Positions 18,081-25,984 of a stretch of 64,000 nucleotides of DNA are shown here, piece by piece. This DNA is from Gammaproteobacteria bacterium. Its GTDB lineage: Bacteria > Pseudomonadota > Gammaproteobacteria > GRL18. The position numbers and the translations under genes are program-made. Numbering within the stretch: the first letter of the stretch is position 1; each line of letters begins with the position of its first letter. Location: contig JADGEM010000002.1 in NCBI GenBank assembly GCA_016744375.1, positions 62,001-126,000 on the forward strand, given 5' to 3'. Under the pieces are notes generated by a model. It was not told where the DNA came from and searched no databases. It saw only the letters and a program-made list of their open reading frames with translations.

Positions 18081-18962
18081 ATGACTATGACTAAAGAAAA
18101 TAAGACAATAATTAATCATCTGACCATTATCGGAGTTGGTCTTATTGGTGGTTCTTTTGCTAGAGCCGTTAGAAGGGCCGGTTTGATTGCACATATAACA
18201 GGTTGTGGTCGTAATGTAAAAAATCTTGAAACAGCCGTTAAACTGGGTGTTATTGATGATTTTTCTATAAGTATTGCAGATGCGGTCAAAAATGCCGATC
18301 TGATTTTTATTGCAACACCTGTGGGTAGTTTTGAGCAGATATTACGTCAGGTAAAACTTTCTATGAAAGAAGGTGCCGTTATTACTGACGCTGGTAGTAC
18401 AAAGTTGAGTGTCATTAAAGCGGCAGAAAGTGTTTTTGGAACTGTTCCTGAAAATTTTGTTCCTGGTCATCCTATTGCCGGTACAGAAAATAGCGGCGTT
18501 GAAGCATCTTTTGCCGAACTCTATCAGCAACACCGCGTTATTCTGACACCGCTGGAGCAGACGAGTAGTTCTGCCGTAGAACTGGTTACTCAGCTCTGGA
18601 AATCGACAGGGGCACATGTGATTCAGATGGAACCAAAGCACCATGATCTGGTCTTGGCTGCTACTAGCCATCTTCCACACCTACTGGCATTCTCTTTGGT
18701 GAATACACTGACTACATTGGATGAAAAGCAGGAAATTTTTGAAAATGCAGCGGGTGGTTTTCGGGATTTCACCCGAATAGCCTCTAGTGATCCTGATATG
18801 TGGCAGGATATATGCTTGGCAAATAAAGATGCATTATTGGAACATCTAAAGCATTTTAGTCGGGATTTAGATAATTTGCGCACTGCTCTTGAAAATAGTG
18901 ATGCTGATTATTTAAAACAAGTCTTCGTTCGGGCAAAGCAAAGTCGGGATGATTTCATTTAA
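18081..18962 (+). CDS. tyrA: Prephenate/arogenate dehydrogenase TyrA
   Basis: TyrA oxidatively decarboxylates prephenate towards tyrosine. The 293-residue protein has the NAD-binding motif TIIGVGLIGGSFARAVRRAG (about residues 14-33), the acidic and histidine motifs PGHPIAGTENSGVEAS (about 132-147), and ATSHLPHLLAFSLVNTL (about 194-210). It is a free-standing dehydrogenase, whereas Pseudomonas has TyrA fused to AroA. Here aroA lies 1.5 kb downstream with two other genes between. Start ATG 18081 gives MTMTKEN; the second ATG at 18087 is possible. Confidence 0.94.
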   Translation: MTMTKENKTIINHLTIIGVGLIGGSFARAVRRAGLIAHITGCGRNVKNLETAVKLGVIDDFSISIADAVKNADLIFIATPVGSFEQILRQVKLSMKEGAVITDAGSTKLSVIKAAESVFGTVPENFVPGHPIAGTENSGVEASFAELYQQHRVILTPLEQTSSSAVELVTQLWKSTGAHVIQMEPKHHDLVLAATSHLPHLLAFSLVNTLTTLDEKQEIFENAAGGFRDFTRIASSDPDMWQDICLANKDALLEHLKHFSRDLDNLRTALENSDADYLKQVFVRAKQSRDDFI

Positions 18963-19067
18963 ATAAATGTATTTTCGGGAGCATCGTCGAGTCGTCTATC
19001 TACCCACTCAACGTTAATACCGTGTGAAAAAATGAATTGGAATTAAAGATTACGAGCCAAGTATAAT

Positions 19068-19604
19068 ATGGATAATGATTTAATACTGTCACTTCAAATA
19101 AACTCAAAACAATTAGATTCTTTTTGTAAAAAAATCATTTCAAGATCGCGCAATGTAACGAATGTTCATGAAGCTTTGGTTGTACTTGAGGCTTTTATCA
19201 GTGCTCATTCAAAGGATTCTCATGGTTCAGATAATTATAAGACTATTCAGAACACCTTAAAAATTCATTCTGATCAAACACGTAGTATCTTGATGATAGA
19301 AAAAACAAAACAACTTGAGCAGGGTTTACTTTCTAATAATATTCTACTTTTATCTGATATATATAATTCTCTTTCAAGAAATGGTTTTTACCAGATATTA
19401 ACCCATGCAGCTGATCAGATACCTCGATCTCAAATACCTGCTATCTCAGAATGGGTTATTTCTTGGGCTGCAAGTGCTAAACGACAAGCTGAAGATGCCA
19501 GCGGTTATCCTGATGCTCTGGATTTTAAAAAAGCAAATATCGATATAAAGCAATATCAGGCTATGACTGATATTGCTTATTTTTTCAACAATACTTACAT
19601 ATAG
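19068..19604 (+). CDS. Conserved-looking hypothetical protein, soluble and helical
   Basis: A 178-residue protein with no signal peptide or membrane segment, and a composition suggesting mostly helices. I recognise no family motif. It begins 105 bases after tyrA and ends 15 bases before the inositol-monophosphatase-like gene, so it is probably co-transcribed with it. Codon use looks like that of its neighbours. Both genes are inserted between tyrA and aroA, which are adjacent or fused in relatives, so a role linked to the phosphatase is possible but unproven. Confidence 0.7.
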   Translation: MDNDLILSLQINSKQLDSFCKKIISRSRNVTNVHEALVVLEAFISAHSKDSHGSDNYKTIQNTLKIHSDQTRSILMIEKTKQLEQGLLSNNILLLSDIYNSLSRNGFYQILTHAADQIPRSQIPAISEWVISWAASAKRQAEDASGYPDALDFKKANIDIKQYQAMTDIAYFFNNTYI

Positions 19605-19619
19605 GTGTTCGGATAAATA

Positions 19620-20402
19620 GTGTTAGATATCAATGTAATAAAAAATATTATTAAAGTAGTTTCTCGTGATATTCTTTTGCCATACTATACAAAAGTTAAG
19701 GCACAAAAAAAATCAGATGGTTCATTAATTACTCAGGCAGATATTGAGGTTCAGAAATACATTCACCTGGCACTTAAAGAACATTATCCCGACTATGGTT
19801 TTTTTGCAGAAGAACTTTCTGAAGATGAATTGAATACTTTTTTTACACGGCAGCATTCTGGTTACTGGTGTCTTGATCCAATTGATGGCACCAGTAATTT
19901 CTCCTCAACAATCCCATATTTTTCAGTATCATTAGCTTTAATTATTAATGGTGAAACCACCTTTGGTCTAATCTATGATCCTGTTAGAGATGAGTGTTTT
20001 ACTGCATTAAAGGGGGAAGGTGCAAAGCTTAATGGCCAGCCTATTATTCGAACCGATGCCCCGCAGAGTCTGAATGAGTGTATGGCCATTGTTGATTTTA
20101 AACGTTTACCACCTGAACTATCGACTAAACTGGTCACTCAATCTCCGTATCTCTCTCAACGTAGTTTTGGATCAGTAGCACTTGATTGGTGTTGGCTGGC
20201 GGTTGGCCGAGGGCATATCTATTTACATGGCAAACAAATGTTGTGGGATTATGCTGCAGGCCTACTCATTGCAGAGGAATCAGGTTGCATCACGCAAACC
20301 TTGGATGGTGATGCTATTTTTGAAGAATCTCTGGAACCTCAAAAAATCATTGCTAGTAATAATATAGAGATTCATAAACAATGGGTTAGCTATTTAAGTT
20401 AA
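19620..20402 (+). CDS. Inositol-monophosphatase-family phosphatase
   Basis: A 260-residue Mg2+-dependent phosphatase of the IMPase/CysQ/HisN superfamily. Metal ligands are seen in FFAEELSED (Glu, about residue 62), WCLDPIDGTSNF (Asp-Pro-Ile-Asp-Gly-Thr, about 86-97) and LDWCWLAVGRGHIYLHGKQMLWDYAAG (the distal Asp, about 212). Translation starts with GTG. Possible substrates are inositol phosphate, PAP (CysQ role) or histidinol phosphate (HisN role). A CysQ-like role would fit sulfur metabolism, and a HisN-like role would fit the nearby hisC, but neither can be picked from the sequence. Confidence 0.88.
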   Translation: MLDINVIKNIIKVVSRDILLPYYTKVKAQKKSDGSLITQADIEVQKYIHLALKEHYPDYGFFAEELSEDELNTFFTRQHSGYWCLDPIDGTSNFSSTIPYFSVSLALIINGETTFGLIYDPVRDECFTALKGEGAKLNGQPIIRTDAPQSLNECMAIVDFKRLPPELSTKLVTQSPYLSQRSFGSVALDWCWLAVGRGHIYLHGKQMLWDYAAGLLIAEESGCITQTLDGDAIFEESLEPQKIIASNNIEIHKQWVSYLS

Positions 20403-20442
20403 TGTTATTTCTAAATTAGTAGCTTCATTATCAATATAAGCC

Positions 20443-20470
20443 TTGAACTTCCAATTTTTTTTTGTATACT
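20443..20470 (+). promoter_or_regulatory. Predicted sigma-70 promoter for aroA
   Basis: TTGAAC at 20443-20448 and TATACT at 20465-20470 are separated by 16 bp containing a run of T. It lies 44 bp upstream of the aroA ATG, giving aroA-cmk a promoter of their own. Confidence 0.55.
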
Positions 20471-20513
20471 ATAGCCCTTTGTAATCAACAGTATTTTAGT
20501 CGTTAGGAACAAT

Positions 20514-21851
20514 ATGTCATACGAACAATCAATTAGTTTTATCGCACAACCTGGAGGTTGTCTTACAGGTCAAATACGCGTACCAGGTGATAAGTCTATT
20601 TCACATCGTTCTATCATGCTTGGCTCTCTCAGTGAAGGTACAATGACAATTTCTGGTTTTTTGCAGGGTGAAGATTCTCTGGCGACTTTGAAAGCATTTA
20701 GATCCATGGGTGTAGAAATAAATGGACCAGATGATAATGGTAAGGTTATTATCCATGGGGTAGGGATGCATGGTCTAAAGAAGCCAGAAACTGATTTGGA
20801 TTTGGGTAATTCTGGTACATCCATGCGCCTTTTGACAGGTTTATTATCTGTGCAGGGGTTTGACTTAACCTTATCAGGTGATCACTCATTATCGTCAAGA
20901 CCTATGAAAAGAGTGACTGATCCGGTTATTCAAATGGGAGCTGTTATTGAATTTAATGAAAAAGGTACTGCACCGCTCAATATTTATAGTGATGGCAATA
21001 ACCAGCTAAAAGGGATTGCTTACACTTTACCCATGGCTAGTGCTCAGGTTAAATCGTGTGTACTGCTGGCGGGTCTTTATGCGCAGGGTGAAACCTGTGT
21101 GATAGAACCTGCACCGACTCGGGATCATACTGAGCGTATGCTACAGGGCTTTGGTTATCCACTTCAAGTTAACCGACTTGATGAACAGCGTAGCAAAATA
21201 TGCCTTAAGGGAGGGGGGAAACTTATTGCATGTGATATTGATGTTCCTTCTGATATTTCATCCGCGGCTTTTTTTATGGTGGGAGCAAGTATCGCTGAGG
21301 GATCGGATATAACTTTGAATCATGTTGGCATCAATCCTACCCGCACAGGTATTATCAATATTCTCAGGGAAATGGGGGCTGATATCACACTGTCTGATGA
21401 AAAAGAAGTCGGGGGTGAACCTGTTGCAGATATACGTATACGCTATGCTCCATTACATGGTATTCATATTCCTGAAGATCAGGTACCACTGGCCATTGAT
21501 GAATTTCCTGCAATTTCAATTGCAGCAGCTTGTGCCAGTGGCCAAACGGTACTGACAGGTGCTGAAGAACTGCGAGTTAAGGAAAGTGATCGAATTCAGG
21601 CTATGATCGATGGTATGAAAATTCTTGGTATTGATTGTGAAGGCACAAAAGATGGCATGATCATTAATGGTGGTGAATTTAGTTCTGGAACCGTTAATAG
21701 CCTGGGCGATCATCGAATTGCTATGTCTTTTGCTATGGCTGCCTTAAATGCAAAAGGGAGTATTACCATCAAAGATTGTGCAAATGTCAATACATCCTTT
21801 CCAAATTTTGTATCCCTGGCACAGTCAACGGGATTGAAGGTATCATCATGA
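20514..21851 (+). CDS. aroA: 3-phosphoshikimate 1-carboxyvinyltransferase (EPSP synthase)
   Basis: AroA transfers enolpyruvate from PEP to shikimate-3-phosphate. The 445-residue protein carries VPGDKSISHRSIMLGSLSEG (about residues 23-42), the PEP-site loop LGNSGTSMRLLTGLLS (about 97-112), LPMASAQVKSC, and LRVKESDRIQAM near 355. The DKSISHR and GNSGTSMR pattern, with Ala-based variation around it, resembles the less glyphosate-sensitive class II enzymes, but that is only a pattern comment. Its stop overlaps the cmk start by four bases. It has its own promoter-like sequence. Confidence 0.96.
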   Translation: MSYEQSISFIAQPGGCLTGQIRVPGDKSISHRSIMLGSLSEGTMTISGFLQGEDSLATLKAFRSMGVEINGPDDNGKVIIHGVGMHGLKKPETDLDLGNSGTSMRLLTGLLSVQGFDLTLSGDHSLSSRPMKRVTDPVIQMGAVIEFNEKGTAPLNIYSDGNNQLKGIAYTLPMASAQVKSCVLLAGLYAQGETCVIEPAPTRDHTERMLQGFGYPLQVNRLDEQRSKICLKGGGKLIACDIDVPSDISSAAFFMVGASIAEGSDITLNHVGINPTRTGIINILREMGADITLSDEKEVGGEPVADIRIRYAPLHGIHIPEDQVPLAIDEFPAISIAAACASGQTVLTGAEELRVKESDRIQAMIDGMKILGIDCEGTKDGMIINGGEFSSGTVNSLGDHRIAMSFAMAALNAKGSITIKDCANVNTSFPNFVSLAQSTGLKVSS

Positions 21852-22543
21852 TTCAGGATGTGAAAAAGGAAGCGAAGAGCGCTCTTCAAACCGTGCCTGT
21901 TATTACAGTTGATGGTCCGGGTGGGGTGGGTAAAGGGACAATTTCAGCACTTTTAGCGGCTGAACTGGGTTGGCACTATCTGGATAGTGGGGCGCTTTAC
22001 CGGCTTACAGGTCTTGCTTGTGTACAAAAAGAAATTCCTTTCACATCAATTAATAAAGTAGCTCATATTGCAGAAAATCTCGTGGTTGAATTTTTACCTT
22101 CTGGTGGCATCCTGTTGAATGATGTTGAAGTGGAAACTCTTATTCGAACTGAGCTTGCTGGAAATAATGCATCGAAAGTTGCTGCAATTCCAGAAGTTCG
22201 TGATGCATTGTTCAAACGTCAAAAAGCTTTTCTCCAGAGTCCTGGTCTTATTGCTGATGGTCGAGATATGGGCACCACAATTTTCCCCGCAGCGCCATTG
22301 AAAATTTTTTTAACGGCATCCGCTGATGAAAGAGCAAAAAGACGCTATAAGCAGTTGATAGAAAAAGGAAATAATGTTAAGCTTTCCGACCTTGTTGTTG
22401 AAATACAAGAGCGTGATGAGCGCGATATGAATCGAAGTGCATCACCTTTAATAGCAGCACAGGATGCAACAATTATAGATACTTCAGAGCTATCAATTGA
22501 TGAAGTTTTCCAAAAAGTGAAAAATCTTTATAAAAAATTATAA
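21848..22543 (+). CDS. cmk: Cytidylate kinase Cmk
   Basis: Cmk phosphorylates CMP and dCMP. The P-loop is ITVDGPGGVGKGTISALLA; the CMP-binding region includes YLDSGALYRLTG and GLIADGRDMGTTIFPAAPLKIFLTASADERAKRR. The frame is open upstream, but ATG 21848 overlaps the aroA stop (ATGA) and places the P-loop near residue 20 as usual, giving 231 residues. In nearly all Gammaproteobacteria rpsA follows cmk; here it does not. Confidence 0.94.
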   Translation: MIQDVKKEAKSALQTVPVITVDGPGGVGKGTISALLAAELGWHYLDSGALYRLTGLACVQKEIPFTSINKVAHIAENLVVEFLPSGGILLNDVEVETLIRTELAGNNASKVAAIPEVRDALFKRQKAFLQSPGLIADGRDMGTTIFPAAPLKIFLTASADERAKRRYKQLIEKGNNVKLSDLVVEIQERDERDMNRSASPLIAAQDATIIDTSELSIDEVFQKVKNLYKKL

Positions 22544-22790
22544 AAAGTAAACCTTTATAAATGATTAAGACCCGTATTTCTTGATAAAATGTGAAGCATT
22601 TCTCAAAGTTTCTGGTCTTAAATTAATTTATTGTTAATTGCGGTATTATACGCATTCTATATAAGAGTTTTATCATTCTTTTTAAACTCTATTGGCCTTA
22701 TTTTTTCAGGCGAGATGAATGCTAAATTCTTATTTTTAACACGTATTAAATAGAAACTTATGACCGGTCGACCTAAGGACATTATAAAAA
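22544..22790. other. cmk-ihfB gap without rpsA; contains a nested inverted repeat
   Basis: Only 247 bases separate cmk from ihfB. No reading frame resembling ribosomal protein S1 or its start is present in any frame. The gap does hold a two-level hairpin: ttaagacc (22565-22572) with ggtcttaa (22614-22621), and aaatg (22587-22591) with cattt (22597-22601) inside. No T-run follows. The AT-rich stretch from about 22630 probably contains the ihfB promoter. Confidence 0.7.
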
Positions 22791-23090
22791 ATGACAAAAT
22801 CTGAGTTGATTGAAGCACTTGCTCAAAAACAGTCTCAACTTGCTTACAAAGATGTAGAACTCGCAGTCAAATCGATTCTTGATCTCATGGCTCAAACGCT
22901 TGCTTCTGGTGAGAGAATTGAAATTCGAGGCTTTGGTAGTTTTTCATTACATTATCGCCCACCCAGAACGGGCCGAAACCCAAAAACTGGTGATGCAGTG
23001 ACCCTGGCATCCAAATATGTTCCGCACTTTAAACCAGGAAAAGAGCTAAGAGAGCGGGTCAATAAAACTCGCAACAAAGAATTATTGTGA
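22791..23090 (+). CDS. ihfB: Integration host factor subunit beta
   Basis: IHF beta pairs with IHF alpha to bind and sharply bend DNA. The 99-residue protein is a typical HU/IHF family member: [14 protein letters not shown] at the start, [20 protein letters not shown] (about residues 46-65), the DNA-intercalating proline arm and a C-terminal helix. The [12 protein letters not shown] arm and position after cmk identify beta rather than HU. The ATG is preceded by aaggac about ten bases upstream. Confidence 0.95.
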   Translation: MTKSELIEALAQKQSQLAYKDVELAVKSILDLMAQTLASGERIEIRGFGSFSLHYRPPRTGRNPKTGDAVTLASKYVPHFKPGKELRERVNKTRNKELL

Positions 23091-23206
23091 TCATTGTTCT
23101 TGCCGAATAAGAAATTGTATTTCTGAATTATTTATCTGTTTAAATCTCTGAAAAACAACAGCGATGCAATTCTTTTGGCTCAATATAAACGAATCGGTAA
23201 CTGATA

Positions 23207-23497
23207 ATGAAACGATTGTTTAGTATTTTAATCTTACTTATGTTTATGGCTTTTGGTGTTGCAATTGCAATTGCCAATGCTGATGAAGTCGTCTTTAATT
23301 TCTATTATGGCAGTATCACACAACCTCTTTCTATTTTATTGGTGGGTGCTATTATGATTGGAGCCTTACTTGCCACACTCATTAATAGTATGGTAATTCT
23401 AGGTTTACGACATCAGGTCCGTCGCGCTCAACGGCAGCTTAAAAAATCGGAAGAAACATCGGTGACTCTTATTGAATCATCTGATAAACTCAATTAA
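23207..23497 (+). CDS. lapA: Lipopolysaccharide assembly protein LapA
   Basis: LapA is a small inner-membrane protein that works with LapB in controlling LPS synthesis (LpxC turnover in E. coli). The 96-residue protein has two membrane helices (about residues 4-24 and 41-65, SILLVGAIMIGALLATLINSMVILGL), a short linker VFNFYYG, and a basic cytoplasmic coiled-coil tail, matching the DUF1049 pattern. It is followed 75 bases later by lapB, the standard pairing. Confidence 0.92.
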   Translation: MKRLFSILILLMFMAFGVAIAIANADEVVFNFYYGSITQPLSILLVGAIMIGALLATLINSMVILGLRHQVRRAQRQLKKSEETSVTLIESSDKLN

Positions 23498-23572
23498 ACA
23501 CAGTATGACTGCTTAAACTTCTGGGCAGGTTCCTAATGCAGGTTTTTTTATCAATACTGTTTTTCAGGTTAT

Positions 23573-24766
23573 ATGATGGACAATGCTCCTCTTTTAATTG
23601 TATTACCATTTCTTGTTATTGCTTTTATTCTCGGCGTTTTTCTGGGGCGAAGCTCTAAAAAAAATAAAATGGGAAAAATACCAACTTACACTCCTTTTTC
23701 TCTTAGTTCAGATTACTTCAAAGGTCTTAATTTTCTCCTGAATGAACAAACTGACAAAGCCATTGATGTTTTTGTTGGAATGTTGGAAGTGGGAGAAGAA
23801 ACTGTTGATACGCATATTTCACTAGGCAACCTCTATCGTCAGCGTGGTGAGGTTGAGCAAGCAATTAAGATTCATCAGAATGTTATCGCTAAACCATCAC
23901 TCAGCCTAAGTAAAAGAAATGATGCTTTATATGAGCTTGCTCGAGACTTTATGAATGCCGGTTTACTGGATAGAGCTGAAAATCTTTTTCAGGAATTGAT
24001 TCATAAACAGTCTCATGTTCCTTCAGCAATGAAATCTTTATTATCGATCTATCAACAGGAGCATGATTGGGACGATGCAATCCTTATTGCAAAAAAATTA
24101 GAATCAGCATCCAATAAATCCTACGCCTTACAAGTTGCTCATTTCTATTGTGAGCTTGCTTTAATTGATTTTAAGGCAGGGCATTCAAAAGGGGCTCTGA
24201 AGCTGGTGAAAAAAGCCCTGGGTACGGATAAAAACTCTGTCAGAGCCAGCATTTTAGAAGGTGAAATTAATCGTAGCCTGGGTAACTATAAAGCGGCAAC
24301 TCGTGCCTATAGACGTGTAGAACAGCAAGATCCCCTGATGGTATCCGAGATTCTGGAATCTTTATTGTATTGTTATAAAGAATTAAACAATAATAAAGAA
24401 ATCAAAACTTATCTTGAGCATGTCTTAAATGAATATGGCGGCATTACTTCGGTATTACTTTGTGCAAAACAGATTCAGAGTTTAAAGGATGATAAAGCAG
24501 CAGCTCTTTTTATTGTTGATTCACTTAGAAAAAAGCCTTCAATACGTGGTCTGAGTTCTCTGATAGATATCAGTCTTGATTTTACTAAAGGTACAGCTCA
24601 CGAGAATCTTCTTATTTTACAGGAAATTACCAGTAAATTATTGGAAAACAAACCAGTTTACCAATGTACGCAATGTGGTTTTAATGGAAAGTCCATGTAT
24701 TGGCATTGCCCTGGCTGTAAATCATGGAGTTCAGTTAAACCAATTCAGGGTATTGAAGGAGAGTAA
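23573..24766 (+). CDS. lapB: Lipopolysaccharide assembly protein LapB (TPR plus rubredoxin-like zinc domain)
   Basis: LapB links LPS export with LpxC degradation by FtsH in E. coli. The 397-residue protein starts with one membrane helix (about residues 5-22, LLIVLPFLVIAFILGVFLG), then TPR repeats (about 45-320; for example VDTHISLGNLYRQRGEVEQA), and ends in a rubredoxin-type metal site CTQCGFNGKSMYWHCPGCKSW with two CxxC pairs. Two adjacent ATGs (23573 and 23576) can serve as start. It lies directly after lapA and 40 bases before pyrF. Confidence 0.95.
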   Translation: MMDNAPLLIVLPFLVIAFILGVFLGRSSKKNKMGKIPTYTPFSLSSDYFKGLNFLLNEQTDKAIDVFVGMLEVGEETVDTHISLGNLYRQRGEVEQAIKIHQNVIAKPSLSLSKRNDALYELARDFMNAGLLDRAENLFQELIHKQSHVPSAMKSLLSIYQQEHDWDDAILIAKKLESASNKSYALQVAHFYCELALIDFKAGHSKGALKLVKKALGTDKNSVRASILEGEINRSLGNYKAATRAYRRVEQQDPLMVSEILESLLYCYKELNNNKEIKTYLEHVLNEYGGITSVLLCAKQIQSLKDDKAAALFIVDSLRKKPSIRGLSSLIDISLDFTKGTAHENLLILQEITSKLLENKPVYQCTQCGFNGKSMYWHCPGCKSWSSVKPIQGIEGE

Positions 24767-24806
24767 TCATGTACTATTTTTGTCCTTTTATTAATTTGGA
24801 ATTTAT

Positions 24807-25505
24807 ATGATGCAAGTTCAAGAACCTAGAATTATTATTGCTCTGGATTTTAAAGATGAGGCATCGACCCTGGTGTTAGTGGATCAACTTAAACCGGAGC
24901 TCTGTCGTTTAAAAGTAGGAAAAGAATTATTCGTTCGCTGTGGCCCCTCATTAGTAAAAAAATTACACAATAGAGGCTTTGACGTTTTTCTCGATTTAAA
25001 ATTTCATGATATCCCGAATACAGTTGCAGCTGCATGCCAGGCTGCTGCGGATATGGGAGTCTGGATGGTCAATGTGCATGCTTCTGGCGGCAGGAAAATG
25101 ATGGAGTTTGCTCGTGAAGCGATTGAAAAAAGTGCTCATAAACCGCTATTAATTGGTGTGACGGTTTTGACCAGTTTATCTCGACAGGATATTGCTGAAA
25201 TTGGACTGAATATTGAACCGGCAGATCAAGTATCACGCCTGGCAAAACTGGCCAAAGATTCTGGTCTAGATGGGGTTGTATGCTCTCCTCTTGAAGTGAG
25301 TGATTTAAAACAACAATTAGGACAGGAGTTTTGCCTTGTGACTCCCGGTGTCAGACCAGTAGGTGCGGCTATTGGTGATCAGCAACGAGTAATGACTCCG
25401 GCAGAAGCATTATCAGCAGGTTCAGACTATTTGGTAATAGGGCGCCCAATTACGGCAAACTCCGATCCAATACAAGCATTAAATGATATTATTGCTCAAT
25501 GCTGA
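24807..25505 (+). CDS. pyrF: Orotidine 5'-phosphate decarboxylase
   Basis: PyrF makes UMP from orotidine monophosphate. The 232-residue protein shows [10 protein letters not shown] (about residues 9-18), the catalytic [11 protein letters not shown] (about 60-70, with Asp-Lys-Asp network), and [22 protein letters not shown] plus [10 protein letters not shown] at the phosphate end. A second ATG at 24810 is also possible; ggaa lies about seven bases before 24807. It is the last gene of the lapA-lapB-pyrF run. Confidence 0.96.
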   Translation: MMQVQEPRIIIALDFKDEASTLVLVDQLKPELCRLKVGKELFVRCGPSLVKKLHNRGFDVFLDLKFHDIPNTVAAACQAAADMGVWMVNVHASGGRKMMEFAREAIEKSAHKPLLIGVTVLTSLSRQDIAEIGLNIEPADQVSRLAKLAKDSGLDGVVCSPLEVSDLKQQLGQEFCLVTPGVRPVGAAIGDQQRVMTPAEALSAGSDYLVIGRPITANSDPIQALNDIIAQC

Positions 25506-25984
25506 AACTGATATCCTCCACTGAATTATTACATGCTGTAAATTCTGATCATTCCAGTTAACTAGTTTTGTATTATAAGTCAGTCAGTGTCAATTTTTTT
25601 ACAACAATAAATGATAAGTTTCTCATAAAGAGGTTTATGGGGATTTCTTTCTGCTCCTAGTCGATTTTTACAGGCCTTTTATTAAAAAATTAAGACTATC
25701 CTATGTTTTAAACAGGTATTAAAAAATAGTGTCGGATTTTGTCAATCATCTTGGCAATCCTTGGACATTTTCTCACATAAATATCTGGGCGCATGACCCT
25801 GTTTCAAGTACTGTGCCTTTGCCTGCCACACTGCTTTTGCTGCTTCCTGGATTAATTGCCTTAATAGTGGTTAAACGTAAGTTTTAAACGATTATTATTT
25901 GTTATTTATTCTGTGATTTTCAGGATTTATAGGCGCACAAAATAGTGATAAACTATTTCTTAGTTGCTGTCTGTGTGTTTCTGA
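25506..25984. other. 479-base gene-poor gap between pyrF and the GGDEF regulator
   Basis: The pyrF and GGDEF genes converge here. The left 220 bases are AT-rich with frequent stops in every frame. The right half holds the short VPLPA-CTERM reading frame described separately. I see no tRNA, inverted repeat of note, or promoter. Confidence 0.6.
25729..25887 (+). pseudogene. Orphan VPLPA-CTERM sorting tail (remnant or very short exosortase substrate)
   Basis: A frame with GTG at 25729 and stop TAA at 25885-25887 encodes 52 residues. The last 24 are a textbook exosortase-type sorting signal: Val-Pro-Leu-Pro-Ala, a hydrophobic run (TLLLLLPGLIALIVV), then basic KRK. The part before it (NPWTFSHINIWAHDPVSST) looks like the end of a secreted domain, and an in-frame stop at 25720-25722 blocks extension. 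No signal peptide is present, so this is most likely the 3' end of a decayed PEP-CTERM-class gene. If genuine, it implies that the genome has or had an exosortase system. Confidence 0.55.

Noticed and set aside
21776-21847. Longer cmk start at 21776
   Set aside because: The extension lies inside aroA, and the ATG at 21848 fits both the four-base overlap and the usual P-loop position.
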